Positions 1 through 12,790 of a DNA stretch of 64,000 nt are shown piece by piece. The stretch covers positions 1,054,001-1,118,000 of the forward strand of contig JAYKYS010000018.1 of NCBI GenBank assembly GCA_036924285.1. Direction: 5' to 3'. The DNA is from Asterella californica. Its lineage: Eukaryota > Streptophyta > Marchantiopsida > Marchantiales > Aytoniaceae. The notes under the pieces were generated by a model that worked only from the letters and a program-made list of their open reading frames with translations, searched no databases and had not been told where the DNA came from. Within the stretch, counting starts at the first letter, position 1, and each line of letters starts with the position of its first letter. Made by a program: the position numbers and the translations under genes.

Positions 1-838
1 GCAACATGTCGACCATGTCTCTCACTCAAAGTCACCTCTGATGGCTTTGATGGAAGCACACCATGAACTTGAAGGGGAAAATGTTAAGTTCACTCATTCA
101 TTCACCCATAAATTCACCAACTAAAATTGTCCATAAACTCATCAACTAAAATCTTCCATTCTAATGACGTCTCTCAAGTTCTCACATGCTAAAATATCAC
201 ACACTCTCTATATTACTCAAGTTGTCATTACGACGATGTGAAAACAAGGATGAGGAGCTCTTCTCTACTCCTCTGTTTATACATTCTAGGTTTTTACTTT
301 GGTACCCTCCGGTAACTCAGCCGTAACTACTTTTACCGGGTTTTACTAAGATATTACTTAAGGTAAAAGCATTAATCACATGGGTTTTTTATCTTTTCAC
401 ATGGGCTTATTCTTTCAAAGTCAACAACTTCTAGAAGGATTCTGAAATATTCTCAAGGAATCTCGAATTTCCACCCCCTCTCTACACTAAGACCCACTAA
501 AAAGGAGACATGTGGAATCTCTTCTTGTTTTTAATGCCCACAAAGTCCACAACTTTAATCCAACCACTAATATCAAGTCAAAAAGGAGATAAGAGATACT
601 TTCCACCTCCTTTCTACCTTTTAGACAAGATGACAAGATAGTAGTGCTCACTCTTTAGGAAATATCTGAATTCTGCCAAAAGTACATCTAAGTTTAACCA
701 TAACTAACTTTAGCTAGTCATGACTAACTTTATATCTCCTTAAAGTACTTGGGCAGCAAATAAACATTCTCAACACTTAGTTATAACTAAACACCTTACT
801 AATAGACAAACTTCTTATGTGTAACATAGGTCGTTACA
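1..838 (-). repeat. LTR of a retrotransposon, truncated by the window edge
   Basis: This copy closely matches the LTRs at 31312-32201 and 36740-37642 and ends in the same GGTCGTTACA. The orientation is set to minus because the other strand carries a plant-style TATA box (TATAAATAGAG) in the middle of the repeat and because a primer-binding-like site adjoins the 36740 copy on that strand. The left end lies outside the window, so whether it is a solo LTR or part of a full element cannot be told. The DNA from 839 to about 1580 holds no gene that I recognise; it may include the 3' end of the neighbouring LINE. Confidence 0.75.
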
Positions 839-1589
839 GATCATGATCAGCGAAGGTGCCACGTCTTGCTGAAATCACCGATTAGAAATCTTCAACTACG
901 AGGTATCGTTGTCTTCAACGTCATTCTCCGAGCTCTCTGGTTGTTTACTGCTCAAATGCCTTGTATCGTTGGGAAGCTTGTATAATAGGTTGTCCTTTGC
1001 TGTCGATATCTTCTTGAACGAAGCTCGTATCAGCAAACAGTAGAAGACCAGAGTCTAGCATTTAGGTAGTTTGTCGAGAAGAAGTAGTGAAGCGGATATT
1101 ACCGAAAGATTGTATGAAAAGCGCTTAGGATCTAAAGCAGAGATGTACCGTGTATGAGCCTTGCTTTTACCTAGAATAAGATTGAGCTCCAAGTCGTTTG
1201 TGCGATGCACATGTGTTGCACTTGGGGTCAGGTTAGATCAATAGTAACCAAGACAAAAGATTGATGGATTAGATATTGAGAGCGTAAGTTTTTCGTCGTC
1301 TTAGGTCCTGTTGTATCTCTCCACAGTCAGATATCTCGTGTATTCTCAGATCACACTTCACGTCTTACGACAACGTGTATGTCATCAATTTCTCGTATGA
1401 GGAGATGCTTCTAGTCCCACCTAGGGAGGCCCGTCCGTCTATCAGGAGTTCGCTCGTTTCGCTCATTCGAAGCATTCCACGGCACAAAGAGATCACGTGA
1501 GTGATTTTCTGGTTGCTTGAACAGATGATCATGTACCTAGATCAGGCATTTGAGTGTAGTAAGGAGGGGTGATTGTCCTCTCCAATATG

Positions 1590-3018
1590 CGACTCGCGCA
1601 TTGAGTCAAGTGGACGTTGCAACCGAGCAGCCAAGTAACAAGTGATTAATCGTTTCTTGCGAGTCATTGCATCTGGTACATGAGTCGTCGCCGTGATCAA
1701 TCCACAAAGCTCTCATGTTGGTGTAGAGGCCCTGATGGAGGATCTTCCACCACCATGTCTTGTCTCTAACGAATAGTGAGGACGACCAGAGTGCATTCCA
1801 TCTATTAATCCAATCTCTTTCTTCGTTAACTAGATGTCACTTCCTGTGGGCTCAACTCTACAGCTAATAGGCGTTTCTAATTTGTGATAGAATTCTCTAG
1901 AAGGAAGAGCGAAGCCTCGTCATTCATTCTCTCCGTTCCAGTACCAGTCATTCATGGTCGCTAATTCTCGTCGTTTCAGCATCCTTCCTTGCATGATCTG
2001 CCCGAGGAAAACGTGAAGAGGGCTACCTCTCATTCTCGCATTGCAGTTTTCCTCGTCAGCGACGAACCTTCCGTGGAGAGTAGTCTTTTGTTGGTAAATT
2101 ATTGTTGTTGTAGTAATGCATAGGTCTCGTAATTCCATTCTAGCTTTTTTTGTTCGTGGGCTTTCAATAGTATCCTTTTGGAGGATGAGGTTGACCTTGT
2201 CTCTAAGCGTTAAATTGGACGGAATTCTTTGTCCAATCGGAGACCAGCTCAGGTGGTATTTCACACTCTTTCAGGCTTTCACCATGGAGCCTATCATCAT
2301 CGAACTATTGTTGTGCAAATCTTGGTTGGATAGGATGAGGTCACATACGGAGTAATCACCTTTGACGATATTTTGGTCAAACCTTGCTCTCGCTTTGATG
2401 ATGAATGCTTCCATTAGTGAGATCCAACGTGATTCTTTGTCTTCTAGCATTTGTCTCATTTTCCTGCAGAGTAGAGCTTTTCCTTAAGCACGGATTTCTT
2501 TGAGTCCGGGACCGTCTTTCTCCTTGTTGCGGCACATTTTGTCCCAAGCAATCAGTGCTGTTTTGGTTTTCTCCTCGTCGTCTGTCCCCCAAAGGAAGAC
2601 CCTGCTGATTTTGTCGATTTCTTTCGCAGCACGGTCAGTGAGACCAGTGACAGAAAGAAAGAAAACGGACATCGCACGGAAAACATGTTTGAGGAACAGC
2701 ACCCTAGTCTCAAAAGACAGGTGAGTCTTTCCATGACTCTAGTTTCTTGTGCATCTTGTCAATGCAATACAGCAGCATCTGTTGCTTTGAGATATTTTAT
2801 CCGTAGGGAGCTCCGAGGTATTGGCAAACTTCTTTTCGTTTCAGTACATTGCATCCAATAGCTGTTAGCCATGGGGTGCTCTTGCAAATCTCATCATTAA
2901 CACACTGATTTTTCCATGTTTAGCTTCGCTTCAGAAACCTTTTCGAAGATGCCAATGCACTCTCGTAGGACGTTTATGAGGACTCTTCCACCCCGATGAA
3001 CGCACACATGTCATCCGC
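1590..3018 (-). pseudogene. LINE non-LTR retrotransposon, 3' half (RT C-terminus and zf-RVT)
   Basis: This is the downstream half of a degraded minus-strand LINE pol gene. The end of the RT active site (ADDMCAFIG) reads from 3018 down to about 2994. The thumb/connection region (DKISRVFLWGTDDE, then LIAWDKMC) lies at about 2490-2700. A reverse-transcriptase zinc finger (CTRC, then ETINHLLLGC) lies at about 1625-1680. Stops and frameshifts break the frame repeatedly. The missing upstream half continues at 5007 beyond an inserted 2-kb element, and the FADD motif is completed across that insertion. It is a dead copy. Confidence 0.85.
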
Positions 3019-5006
3019 TGTCTTGTCGTGGACCGGCTCCTACATAAAAATCAAATTTTGATGCTTATCATTATCACTCCAAAGACACTCATGGGACTAA
3101 AAATGAAGCTTTTTGCACAACTTCGGATCTTCACTTTCATCGCATCAATGAGTAGAGCTCGTATTCAGATTTCCATGGGCACTTCGTCTACTTCATTTGG
3201 ATGCCTAGTGGAGAAGTTACGAAAGATGAGAAAAAACAAGCTAGACTTCATCTTACGGACTTTTTGTACAACTTCGGATCTTCACTTTCATCGCATCAAT
3301 GGGTAGAGCTCCTAGTCAGCTTTCCATGAGCACTTCATCTACTTCATTTGGACGCCTAGTGGAGAAATTATGAGATTCGAAAGATGAGAAAAACAAGCTA
3401 AGCCCCAGCTTACGAGCTTTTTGCACAACTTCAGATCTTCAGTTTCATTACATCAATGGGTAGAGCTCATTGTCAGCTTCTCATGGGCACTTCGTCTACT
3501 TCATTTGGATGCATAGTGAAAAAAATTACGGGACTCGAAAGAAGAGAAAATCAAGCTAGGTCTTAGTTTACTATTGCTGACTGGGTATTTGCAGCTCCTG
3601 ACGCTATACTAAGGATGCAAGGGAACTGCTTCCTCATTATCTGAGAAAACATGTACATACATAGATTGATATAAGGGGGCAGCTTAAGGGGTTAGCTTGC
3701 AACTGTGATCTGTCAACGGACGGTTCGGGAGATTTGGAGGTCCAATGCAAATGCGCAAGGCGTCTTTGGATTCAGATCTGTGCAGGTTACGCATTGGTTA
3801 AGACGGTTCGTGAAGAGGCAGATCGAGGAGTGTGTTCTGAGAAAAATTGAGACGCAGGGAGAGGATTTGGAGTACTTGAGTTACATGTGAAGAAGAGTTG
3901 GACCGTTCAGACCGTTTCGGAGTCCAAACTTACTGTCCTTGGATCCATCGGGATTAGAACACCGAGTTCTACAGGAAATTGAAGATGATACAAACTTTCA
4001 TCGGGCGGTTTGGGAGTTCTGGGTGAAATTGGCTCATAGGGAAGCCCTTACGACAGATTTTTGCTCGCTTGCGATCTGAAATTGGATTGTTCTTCGTGCT
4101 CGGTGAGCCAAGCTCTTTGTTCTTGATGCCTACGCAATCAAGGAGTCTTCATCTACGCATAGGATAAGACAGTACGTGGATTGGATTGTTGGTTTGGGTG
4201 TGGTAAGTGAATTTGAGCCGTAGGGAGTCGATTTACGTCAGTTTTTTGCATCCTGCGATCGAATTTCTTGGATGGTTTTGCGAGGGGAACTCCAAATGGC
4301 TTGTTTGGAGTCTCGTTGGGTTCAGGATAGCTAGATCTACCTACCAGAGAATTCGGATATCAGATCAAGCGATCCATGTGAACGGTGTGTGCGGTTTTAA
4401 GTCACAAGGAGGAGTTTTTGAATGTTCTGTCACCTGCGATCAAAAACCGGCGATATCTCGGCTGTCGAGAGTTGGATCTGAAGGTTTCTTAGACCAACAA
4501 AGTCAGGGAAGAAGACCATATCGACATCTGAAGACCGGTTGACGAAAAGAGAAAGTTCTCAGATAGATCTTTTTCGATTCTTTCGCTACGGTTTTCAGCT
4601 TTTTGAGTTTGTTAGAGTTCTAGTTGGTCATGTACAGCTTGTGGTAGCTAGCTTTAGCTAAGAGCTTGTACATGGATGTTGTTTGGACTTGGGTTTGAAT
4701 CGTGTGGTACAAGTGCAGCTCTCTTGCTTGAGCTACGCTTGGATAGTTTTGGGTCCGGGTTGAGATTATGGGACTCGTTTTAAGGGGAGTTTGAAGCATA
4801 TTACAGACCGCTCTGGTCTGTTTCTCAGTTTTGTGTTCTTACGAAGAAAGAACAAGCAGTGTATATATATTGAGAGTTGGTATATATTACGACATTCGTT
4901 TTTGTGCTTGTTTCTCTCTTTCTTGTCTCTGTTCAGCACACTACATCTCCACAGCCAAGAACCTCGCATTTTCCTGGACAACCTTCATGTAAAATCCGAC
5001 ACGATA
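3019..5006 (+). mobile_element. LTR-like element of about 2 kb, copy 1, inserted in the LINE
   Basis: The element starts TGTCTTGTCGTGGACC and ends CCGACACGATA. Its outer 10 bases are nearly inverted (TGTCGTGTCG in copy 2 against TATCGTGTCG). It holds three tandem units of about 150 bp at 3112-3560 and, near its end, a TATA-like run at 4861-4872 about 135 bp before the 3' edge, as in an LTR promoter with R and U5. No coding capacity was found. Related copies lie at 7329-9328 (inverted), 30065-31311 (truncated) and 32922-33399 (truncated). It interrupts the LINE FADD motif precisely. The termini are not the classic TG...CA, so a solo LTR is likely but a non-autonomous TIR element is not excluded. 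Confidence 0.65.
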
Positions 5007-6960
5007 TCACGAACAGCAAGTAGTCAACTCTCGCGTTTGTCAAACTCCTGACCTAGAATTCGTCCTTCATCATAGACGTCCTTGAGTTCAAGCATTAGAG
5101 GCTGGGTTTCTAAGACGAAAAGTAGTGGGGCTAGAGGACATCATTGTCTCACCCTTCTCTCTATTGGAAAGTGGTAAGTGGATCATCCGTTAACGTGGAC
5201 AACAGCAGTCGCTCCAGTCGTGAGTTCCTGTAGCTGTATACATTTCTCATCTAGTCCATGCATTTCAAGGTTACCCAGAGGTACTCGTGATCTACTCTGT
5301 CATAAGCTTTCTCTAAATCTAGATTCACGAAGAGGTTAGTTCTTCATCTTTGTTTGAGGAGATCTTCTGTGAGCCACATTGTGAGAATGTTCTCCATCAT
5401 ATCTTTGTCCTTTATGAAGTTCGTTTGTTGATGAGAGATAATCTTGGATAGAACAATCTAGCAGCCAGGATCTTAGCAGCCATCTTGTAATCCGTTGTTA
5501 GCATGTTAACGACCACTAGTCCTTGAGTCGCTCTTTGTTTGTGGTTTTCAGAATGAGCTTAATCACACCTTCTGTGACTGCGCTCGTCATAATGTCTGTC
5601 TCTCAGTATTTGCACAGCATGGCATAGTATATCATTCCCAAGATAGGCCATAAGGTTTGTAGCCACTCCGCAAACACCTCGTCTCCTCCAAAGGATTTAT
5701 CCTTAGATAGTGTCATAACAACCTTAGAGACTTCTAGAAAGATCGGGGTGTCAGCCAGCATTGCGCGCTCCGCGTCTGAGAACAGATCTTCTACTCGCTC
5801 CGTAATCTTCCTCTACTTAAAGTTCGAGGTCAGAATCCTCGAACTTTAATGTAGAGTAGAAGGCGCTAATGTTGCTCATAATGTCGAACGGGTGAGAGAC
5901 ACAAAGACCGTCTTCTCTCACCATGGAGGTAGTCTTCTCCCTCGCGCATTTCTGCTTGTGTATATTGAAGAAGTACTTAGTCGGGGCATCACCCAGTCTA
6001 AGTTGTTTGACCCTCGACCAGAGCTTGATTTAGACATCTCTTTCGTGCTCTAACTTTCATTTCCTGCCTTCCAGCTCTCAGATATCTTCCAGAATGTCCA
6101 CATGGAACATGATGTGCGGTGTTTCATGGAGCAGCTTCAGTTGTTGCTCTAGGTAGCCAATGCTCAAGATCTCTCTGGATTTTTGTCTCTGTTTGTTGCG
6201 CATGTAACGTCTTATCCTCGTCTAGCCCTAGGCGTAGGTTCTTCTTGGGTCCCTTCCTTCCTTCTTGATCCCCTCTTAGATTTTCTATCCAGGTTCTCCG
6301 GTGTGTTCATCTGGGAGAGACGATGTTTGAAGTAGGAGGCATGGGAGTCCTTCTTCACAGAGCCCTAGTCTACTTCAAGACCTACTTGTATTTCCACAGT
6401 GACAGGCAGATGATCAAAAAGGGTGATACCAACATGGTGCGTTAATTGCTGAATACCTGATAGTCATCTTCCTGCGTGGGAGAAGTACATTTTGTCGATC
6501 CTTGACCACTGAACCTCCCCTCCATAGTATCTACATCTGGTGCGTAGTGGCTCAACTTTGTTTTCCGTCAGCTCTAGTGCGTCGATAAGATGGAGTTTCA
6601 GCTTGAGTTCTCTATATGCGCACTCCTCTCCTCCATGAAGCAGATTCCTCTCCTCGGCTGCATCCGACGTCCCTTCTACCATGTTCCAATTGCCGAGGAG
6701 AATCCAACCTCTGCATTCCAGTCTTTGATTGAGTAGGGACCAGAAGTTCCTTCTTGTCTAATGAGTGTGAGATCTATACACAAAGACCACGTGGAAGGAG
6801 TGTCCTTCCTTCTTTATCTCAATCCACGTCAAGTGATCGTCGTCGGATCTTTGTTTGCAAGAGTGGCCAAAGCTTTGACAGTTAGTTGTCAATCTCTTAA
6901 TTTTACTTTCTTCACTAGCTTGTCCTTCGCTTCGTTCAAGCACTCCTCGAGGAGATAATG
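5007..6960 (-). pseudogene. LINE non-LTR retrotransposon, 5' half (endonuclease and RT)
   Basis: This is the upstream half of the same minus-strand LINE. An apurinic-type endonuclease remnant lies at about 6464-6940, with FHVVFVY and GNWNMVEGTSDAAEE, the site where family members have GDFN. RT motif A (LDLEKAYDRV) is read at about 5300-5345, and the CPLAPLLFVLETQPLM block at about 5080-5160. The block runs into DYLLF at 5010-5025, directly before the inserted element; ADDM follows on the other side. Several in-frame stops show it is inactive. The stretch 6961-7320 beyond it has no recognised gene and may be LINE leader. Confidence 0.85.
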
Positions 6961-7328
6961 TAAGTGTTCCGCCGCTGGTGTTAATTTGTGAACCCTAAAC
7001 ATCATTTCCTCGTTCTTTTCGCGTCGCTTCTGCGCTTGGTAGCCTCCATATCTCGTTCTCTTCATCGCATTGCTCCTTCCGAGAGCTCGTTCGCCGATTT
7101 ACTCAACTATTGGGTATTCTCTCGATAATCGGCTTGGCATCCTATTCGATTTTTCCTCTCTTCTGCCTCATGTCTTTGTGTGCCGTCACTCTCGCTCTGT
7201 CCGTCCTGGTCTAACTCGCTCGGCGTACTCCTACCGCTCCTTCCTGTTCCTAATCACATCCCTAAGCCACCCATTTGTAGCCCTTCTTCATTCCTGAAAT
7301 CACTTTAGTGCGCTTCAAGAGACAACGG

Positions 7329-9328
7329 TATCGTGTCGGATATTGCGTGAAGGATGTCCAAGAAAACACGAGGTTCTTGGCTGTGGAGATGTTGTGTGCT
7401 GAAACAGAGACAAGACAGAGAAAAACAACCACGAAAACGAATGCAGCGATATATACCAACTCCAAATGTATGTACACTGCCGGTTCTTTCTCCTAAGAGC
7501 ACAAAACTGAAAAACAGAGCAGAGCGGTCTGTAACCTGCTTCAAAGCCCTTAAAAACAACCCCTGATTCTCAACCCTGACCCAAAAACACCGAAGCGTAG
7601 CTCAAAGCAGGAGAAACTTCCCTTTGCTAACAAGCAGAGCCACAGCAGTATCACGCGTTCCAAACCCAAGTCCAAACCACATCCATGTACAAGTTCTTAG
7701 CTAAAGCTAGCTACCACAAGCTGTATATAGCCAACCAGAACTCTAACGAACTCAAAAGAGCAAAACCCGTAGCGAAAGAAATTGAAAAATGTCTATCTGT
7801 GGACTTCTTCCTTTCGCCGAACTGACTTCAGATGTCGATAGGGTCTCCTCCGTTGACTCCATTAACCCAAGAAACCTTCAGATCCGACTTCCAACAGCCG
7901 AGATATCGTCGAGATATCGCCGATTTTTGGTCGCAAGTGACCGAACCTTCAAAAACTCCTCCCTACGGCTTAAAATCGCACACACTGCACAATCGGATCG
8001 TCTAAACAGATATTCGTCTTCCCTGGCAGATAGATCTAGCTATCACGAACCCAACGAGACTCCAAACAAGTCGTTTGGAGTTCCCCTTGCAAAACCACGC
8101 AAGAAATTTGATCGCAAGTCGCAAAAAACTGACGTAAATGGACTCCTTGCGGCTCAAACTCGCTCACCTCACCCAAACCAACAATCCAATCCACGTATTG
8201 TCTTCTCCTATGCGTAGATGAAGACTTCCTGGTCACGTAGGCATCAAGAACGAAGAGCTTAGCACACCGATCGCGAAGAACAACCCAATTTTAGATCGCA
8301 AGCGATGAAAAACTTGACGCAAGCGCTTCCCTGCGAGCCAATTTCACTCAGAACTCCTAAACCGCCCGATGAAACTTGGTATCGTCTTCAATTTCTTGTA
8401 GAACTCGGTGTTCTGATCCCGATGGATCCAAGGACAACAAGTTTGGACTCCGGAACGGCCCGAACGGTCCAACTCTCCTTCACATGTAACTGAAATCTCC
8501 AAATCTCTCCCTGTTCTCTCAGTACACATCCCCCGATCCTGTGCGTAGCCTGCACAGATCTGAACCCGATGACACCTTGCGCGCGTGTATTGGACTTCCA
8601 ATTCTCCAAAACGTCCACCAACAGATCGCAAGAACAAGCAAACCCTTTAAGCAGTCCCCTTGTAACAGTCTCTATACGTACGGAGTTCTCTCAATAATGA
8701 ATGAAGCAGGCCCCTTGCATCTTTGATATAACGCCTGAAGCCTCAAATACCCAGTCAGCAAGTAAACTAGGGCCTAGCTTGATTTTTCTTTCTTTCGAAT
8801 CGCATAACTTCTTCACTAGATGTCCAAACGGAGTAAACAAGATGCCCATGGAAAGCTGACAATGAGCTCTACCCATCTATGCGATGAAAGTGAAGATTCG
8901 AAGTTGCGCCAAAAGCCCGTAAGCTGAGGCCTAGCTTGTTTTCTCCATCTTTCGAGTCTTGTAATTTCTCCACTAGGCGTCCAAACGAAGTAGACGAAGT
9001 GCTTATGGAAAGCTGACAAGGAGCTCTATCCACTGATGCGATAAAAGGGAAGATCCGAAGTTGCGCCAAAAACCCGTAAGCTGGGGTCTAGCTTGTTTTC
9101 TCCATCTTTCGAGTCTTGTAACTTCTCCACTATGCGTCCAAACGAAGTAGACGAAGTGCCTATGGAAAGCTGACAAGGAGCTCTACTCATCTATGCGATG
9201 AAAATGGAGATCCGAAATGATGCCAAAAACCCGTAAGCTAGGGCTTAGCTTGTCTTTCTCATGAGTGTCTTTGGAGTGACAAGCATCAAAGTTTGAATTT
9301 CAGATAGGAGCCGGTCCACGACACGACA
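7329..9328 (-). mobile_element. LTR-like element of about 2 kb, copy 2, inverted
   Basis: This is the reverse-oriented partner of 3019-5006, sharing its full length. It begins TATCGTGTCGG and ends CCACGACACGACA on the plus strand. ACGG lies directly outside both ends (7325-7328 and 9329-9332); a longer shared GACAACGG (7321-7328 and 9325-9332) partly overlaps the element tip. Three tandem units of about 150 bp lie at 8770-9245. The open frames in it are shadows of the repeat with no recognisable domain. The two copies form an inverted pair of 2-kb arms around 5007-7328. Confidence 0.65.
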
Positions 9329-9467
9329 ACGGGAGGTCGAGTAGAGGTGTTGTTATTGCCACTCGAACATAACCTACTGCCGTCGGCTTCACTCTTTACA
9401 TTCTATGTTATCTCGATCTCAAAATCACACCGTTGCTACTTAGTTTGCGTGAAGTCGCGTTCAACGG

Positions 9468-10380
9468 ATGGCTTATAACATATCGCCTGAGTTGGTAGTG
9501 AATGCAGATCAGACTGATCTCCAGCTAATGTTTGTTGGTAATGAGAAAACTTACACTTTGAAGGGAGCAAGAGATGTACTTGTTGCAAGAAGTGAGGACA
9601 AGAGACAAATCTCTTTACTGTTGAGTTGTTGAGCTGTCAGTGATTTCTTTCTTGATCAAGTGATATTCGAAAGTAAAATAGGTGTTGTACTTCGCAACGG
9701 TGAGCATTCTGCATTGTTGCGCCACCCTGGATAGCACCTGACCTATTCAGAAACTATCTCGATCATGAAGCAGTACATTCACAATATTTTGTTGTCTATG
9801 TAGTGTCTTGTGTGTGCTAAAAAGATTTGGACTTTGTGAAGCAGAAATGTATCATCTACTTGACTGCTATTCTGTTCACAAAGCAAAGGTTTTCGAACTT
9901 GGTTGAAGACAGAGCACCCAAATGTATGTTTGTTGTTCATTCCTGCGAATTGCACTTCGAAGCTGCAACTATGTGATGTTGTACTGCAAAAGATCGTTCA
10001 AGTGTATACTTCACAGTGCATGTCAAGATTATGCTGTGAATTACATTGCTGAGAAGCTTAGAGATGGATTATAAACATATGATATCTCTTTATCTACCTC
10101 TATTGGTCGCTTACGCAAGAAAACATGTGAGTCTTTGACGAAAGCACACATTCAGTTGGCGAAGCGCAAAGAAATGATTAGTTCCGGCTGGAAGAAGATA
10201 AGAATTCATGCAGGTTGGGAGCATGAAACTCAGAGGAATGTTATCGATCTGAATGTGACTAGTAAGCTATTCTTAGTGAAGTCTTCCGTCGAGGTGAAAG
10301 AGGAGCTGCGGCTCCTAGAATATGAGGAGTGGTGGGGAGAGCTTCAGTGGAAGGGCTCTTGAACTTCAGAAATCTGCAGC
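9468..10380 (+). pseudogene. pogo/Tigger-like DDE transposase remnant
   Basis: The catalytic part of a DDE_1-type (CENP-B/pogo superfamily) transposase can be read with frame changes. ISPELVVNADQTDLQLM and the EDKRQISLLLS block lie at 9474-9630, MKQYIHNIL at about 9765-9795, FIPANCTSKLQLCDVVLQK at about 9937-9993, and the C-terminal TKAHIQLAKRKEMISSGWKK helix at 10135-10196. The first catalytic Asp (NADQT) is kept. Stops and shifts between the blocks, and no visible helix-turn-helix DNA-binding domain upstream, show a dead fragment. No flanking inverted repeats were identified. Confidence 0.75.
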
Positions 10381-12244
10381 TGCAGGGTTCATAGATGGAT
10401 TTCGAAGCTGGTCCTAGCTTAGTCAACTTGATTGGCACTTCATATGGCAAACAAATGAGTTTCTCTAAGTATCTCAATGATCCAGCGATTCTCACACCAT
10501 ACTGTTAGTTTTTTCATTTCCAACAAGTATTAACAGTAGTTCTTGGAGTTAGAATTTCTAGCAAATTTTGAAAGAAGCTTTAGTTTCTTCACAAATTTCG
10601 CACTTAGCTGCTGTTTCAGAATGGTGATTTCCTACTTCAGACTTACTATTGAACATTGCTATCAAGAAACTGTTATACATTTTTCAGCTTCTGTTTCGAT
10701 CAATATAGAATACTCAGTGAAATTTTGCTATCAGTCCAAGGACTGATATCTTTTTTCAAAGCTAAAGTGCTATCTTATCTCAGCTTTATATGTAAGAGCA
10801 TTTTTATTTCAGTCTAGAGAGTGAATTTTGAATTCAAGTTTTTTGGAATTTTTAGAATTTATACTTACGTTAATATTTAGTATCCACTCAGGTTCAGTCC
10901 ACATACTGAATCCAAAACCAAGTCCTCACAAATATCGAATTTTAGCTTATGTTCTCACAAATATCGAATTTCAACTTCAGTTCTGAAGTACAAGTTTATA
11001 GCTGATCACTTTGGTCGGTTCACCATTTGAAGTGAAAGTTGTTGACTTTGTAAGGTTCGAGTTTCAAATGAATTTCTGAAATACAAGCTTATAGTTGTTT
11101 ACGTTTGAAGTGAATCAGAGGTACTTCTGAAGAGAAACAAGAATGAAGTGAAACAGTGAAACAAAGATAACTCAGAAAGGACCGAATATTTTTCAACATT
11201 TTGAACACTGAAACAGTAAACGGGTCATTATTTGTCCAAACGCGCATTAACAGACGAATTTTACAGCAAACACACAGTAACTGGAAAATTTTGGACCAAA
11301 CGCGTATACACTCAATGATATAATCTGGTTTTCGTATAAATATAGCAGTTCAACTTTTCGCTGTTACTTGGACTTCTAAACTGCGCAGGCACTGGTTTCT
11401 CTCCGGATTTAAAAGGGGTCTAACAGGAATATTCCCTTTGATATTTTTTATTCAATTCAAAATCTCCTTGGACATACAATTTTCTGTGGAGGACAGAAAA
11501 CCTGAATTTAACTAACTGGTTTTGTACAATGCTTAGATCAAAATTAAAATAATTTGCAAAATTATAGCACTTTTCGTAAGCTTTTTAACGCTACCTGCTG
11601 CGTCAGTTGGAACTCGGACGCAAACGTTATGAACCGGAAATATTTCATATCCACGAACATCCGAAAGTAAAGAATCTTTTTTCACGTTATGCAATGCTCT
11701 GACCATACCTGTTTTGGTTCGCGGAAACAACCAAAAATATTTCTTATTGCACGAACTAAGAAATCACTACGATACATGTGCGGTAACAATATCTGTTTCC
11801 GATCTTACGTGAAGAAAAAACCTCGAAACCACTGATACAATGAAACCGGTACTGCGGCAGGCCTCTTAAACAGAATAGGATAACTGCAGTTGGTAGTTAA
11901 CCACATACTTCGTTCGCAGCTACGTCTGTTACTGGAAAAATTCAACCTTTATATCACTTTTCTTCGCCTCGTTACTATATGGAAGTTAAGTTACCTTTCT
12001 TTTGAATTAGAGCAGATCAAGACAAAACCTGCCCGAAAAACGCCCGAAGATAAAGATTATATATATATATATGCGCTAAAGGGTTTGTACGCAGTTCCCG
12101 ATTCATTTTCTTTTTATCCCCCATGGAGTACAAAAGTAAGAAGGGAATATTCGTGTTCTACTCCCCTTTTAGAGGGGGAAAAATACAGAGTTTTCCCAAG
12201 AACTCACAACATCTTTGTTTACGAATTAGTATATATGAAGTAAT
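10381..12244. other. Non-coding AT-rich region
   Basis: No gene is recognised in this 1.9 kb. It holds a short direct repeat (CACAAATATCGAATTT at about 10928 and 10960) and two related GTCCAAACGCG / GACCAAACGCG tracts at about 11234 and 11297. A TA dinucleotide run lies at about 12058. The 117-codon frame at 11890-12243 has no family resemblance and AT-rich codon use like its surroundings. Confidence 0.5.
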
Positions 12245-12790
12245 AAGCATGTTCTAAGTTGATGGGACCTTTTATTTTCTTTATGTTATCAGAAACATTA
12301 CAACTGTTATATAGATATTCTAGATTAAATTTTGATAAATATTAAATATTAATCGTTCCAATAATAATGGTAACGTGAATAAACACCTCATAAGTGAAGT
12401 GTAAGATGAGACCTTTTGTTTTTGTATATTACCAAAAATATTATAACTGTTATATGGATGTTTTAAACAAAATTTTAATAAAATTCAAAACATTAATTTA
12501 AATATTAATCGTTCCAAAAACAATACCAACGTGAATAAAAATCCATAAGTGAACTGTAGGAAATAATACATCCCAAACGACCTTGTACAGTGAATTTCGT
12601 TTTCTCTTATCAGAAAACGTATAAGTGATATAAAAATAAACTATAATAATTTATAATAAAAAATCAAAATCATTTATAAACGTTAAATGTTAACCTTTCC
12701 GAGAGTAGCAAATTGATCTAGACAGAACCCATAAGTGAAGAGCTAGCTAAGGCCTTGCTGGAGGTATAAGTCCGGGAGTGAAATTTTCAT
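12245..12790 (-). repeat. Three tandem units of the 'GGACTTATACC' repeat family
   Basis: Three imperfect units of about 150-190 bp (about 12248-12400, 12400-12560 and 12560-12785) share ATCAGAAA..GT, a run of TTTATAA/TTAAT, ATTAATCGTTCC, and CATAAGTGAA. The last unit continues into AGGTATAAGTCCGGG. Read on the minus strand this matches the unit at 63631-63824 and the block at about 16140-16345, so the array is an inverted copy of the same family. No coding content. Confidence 0.6.
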
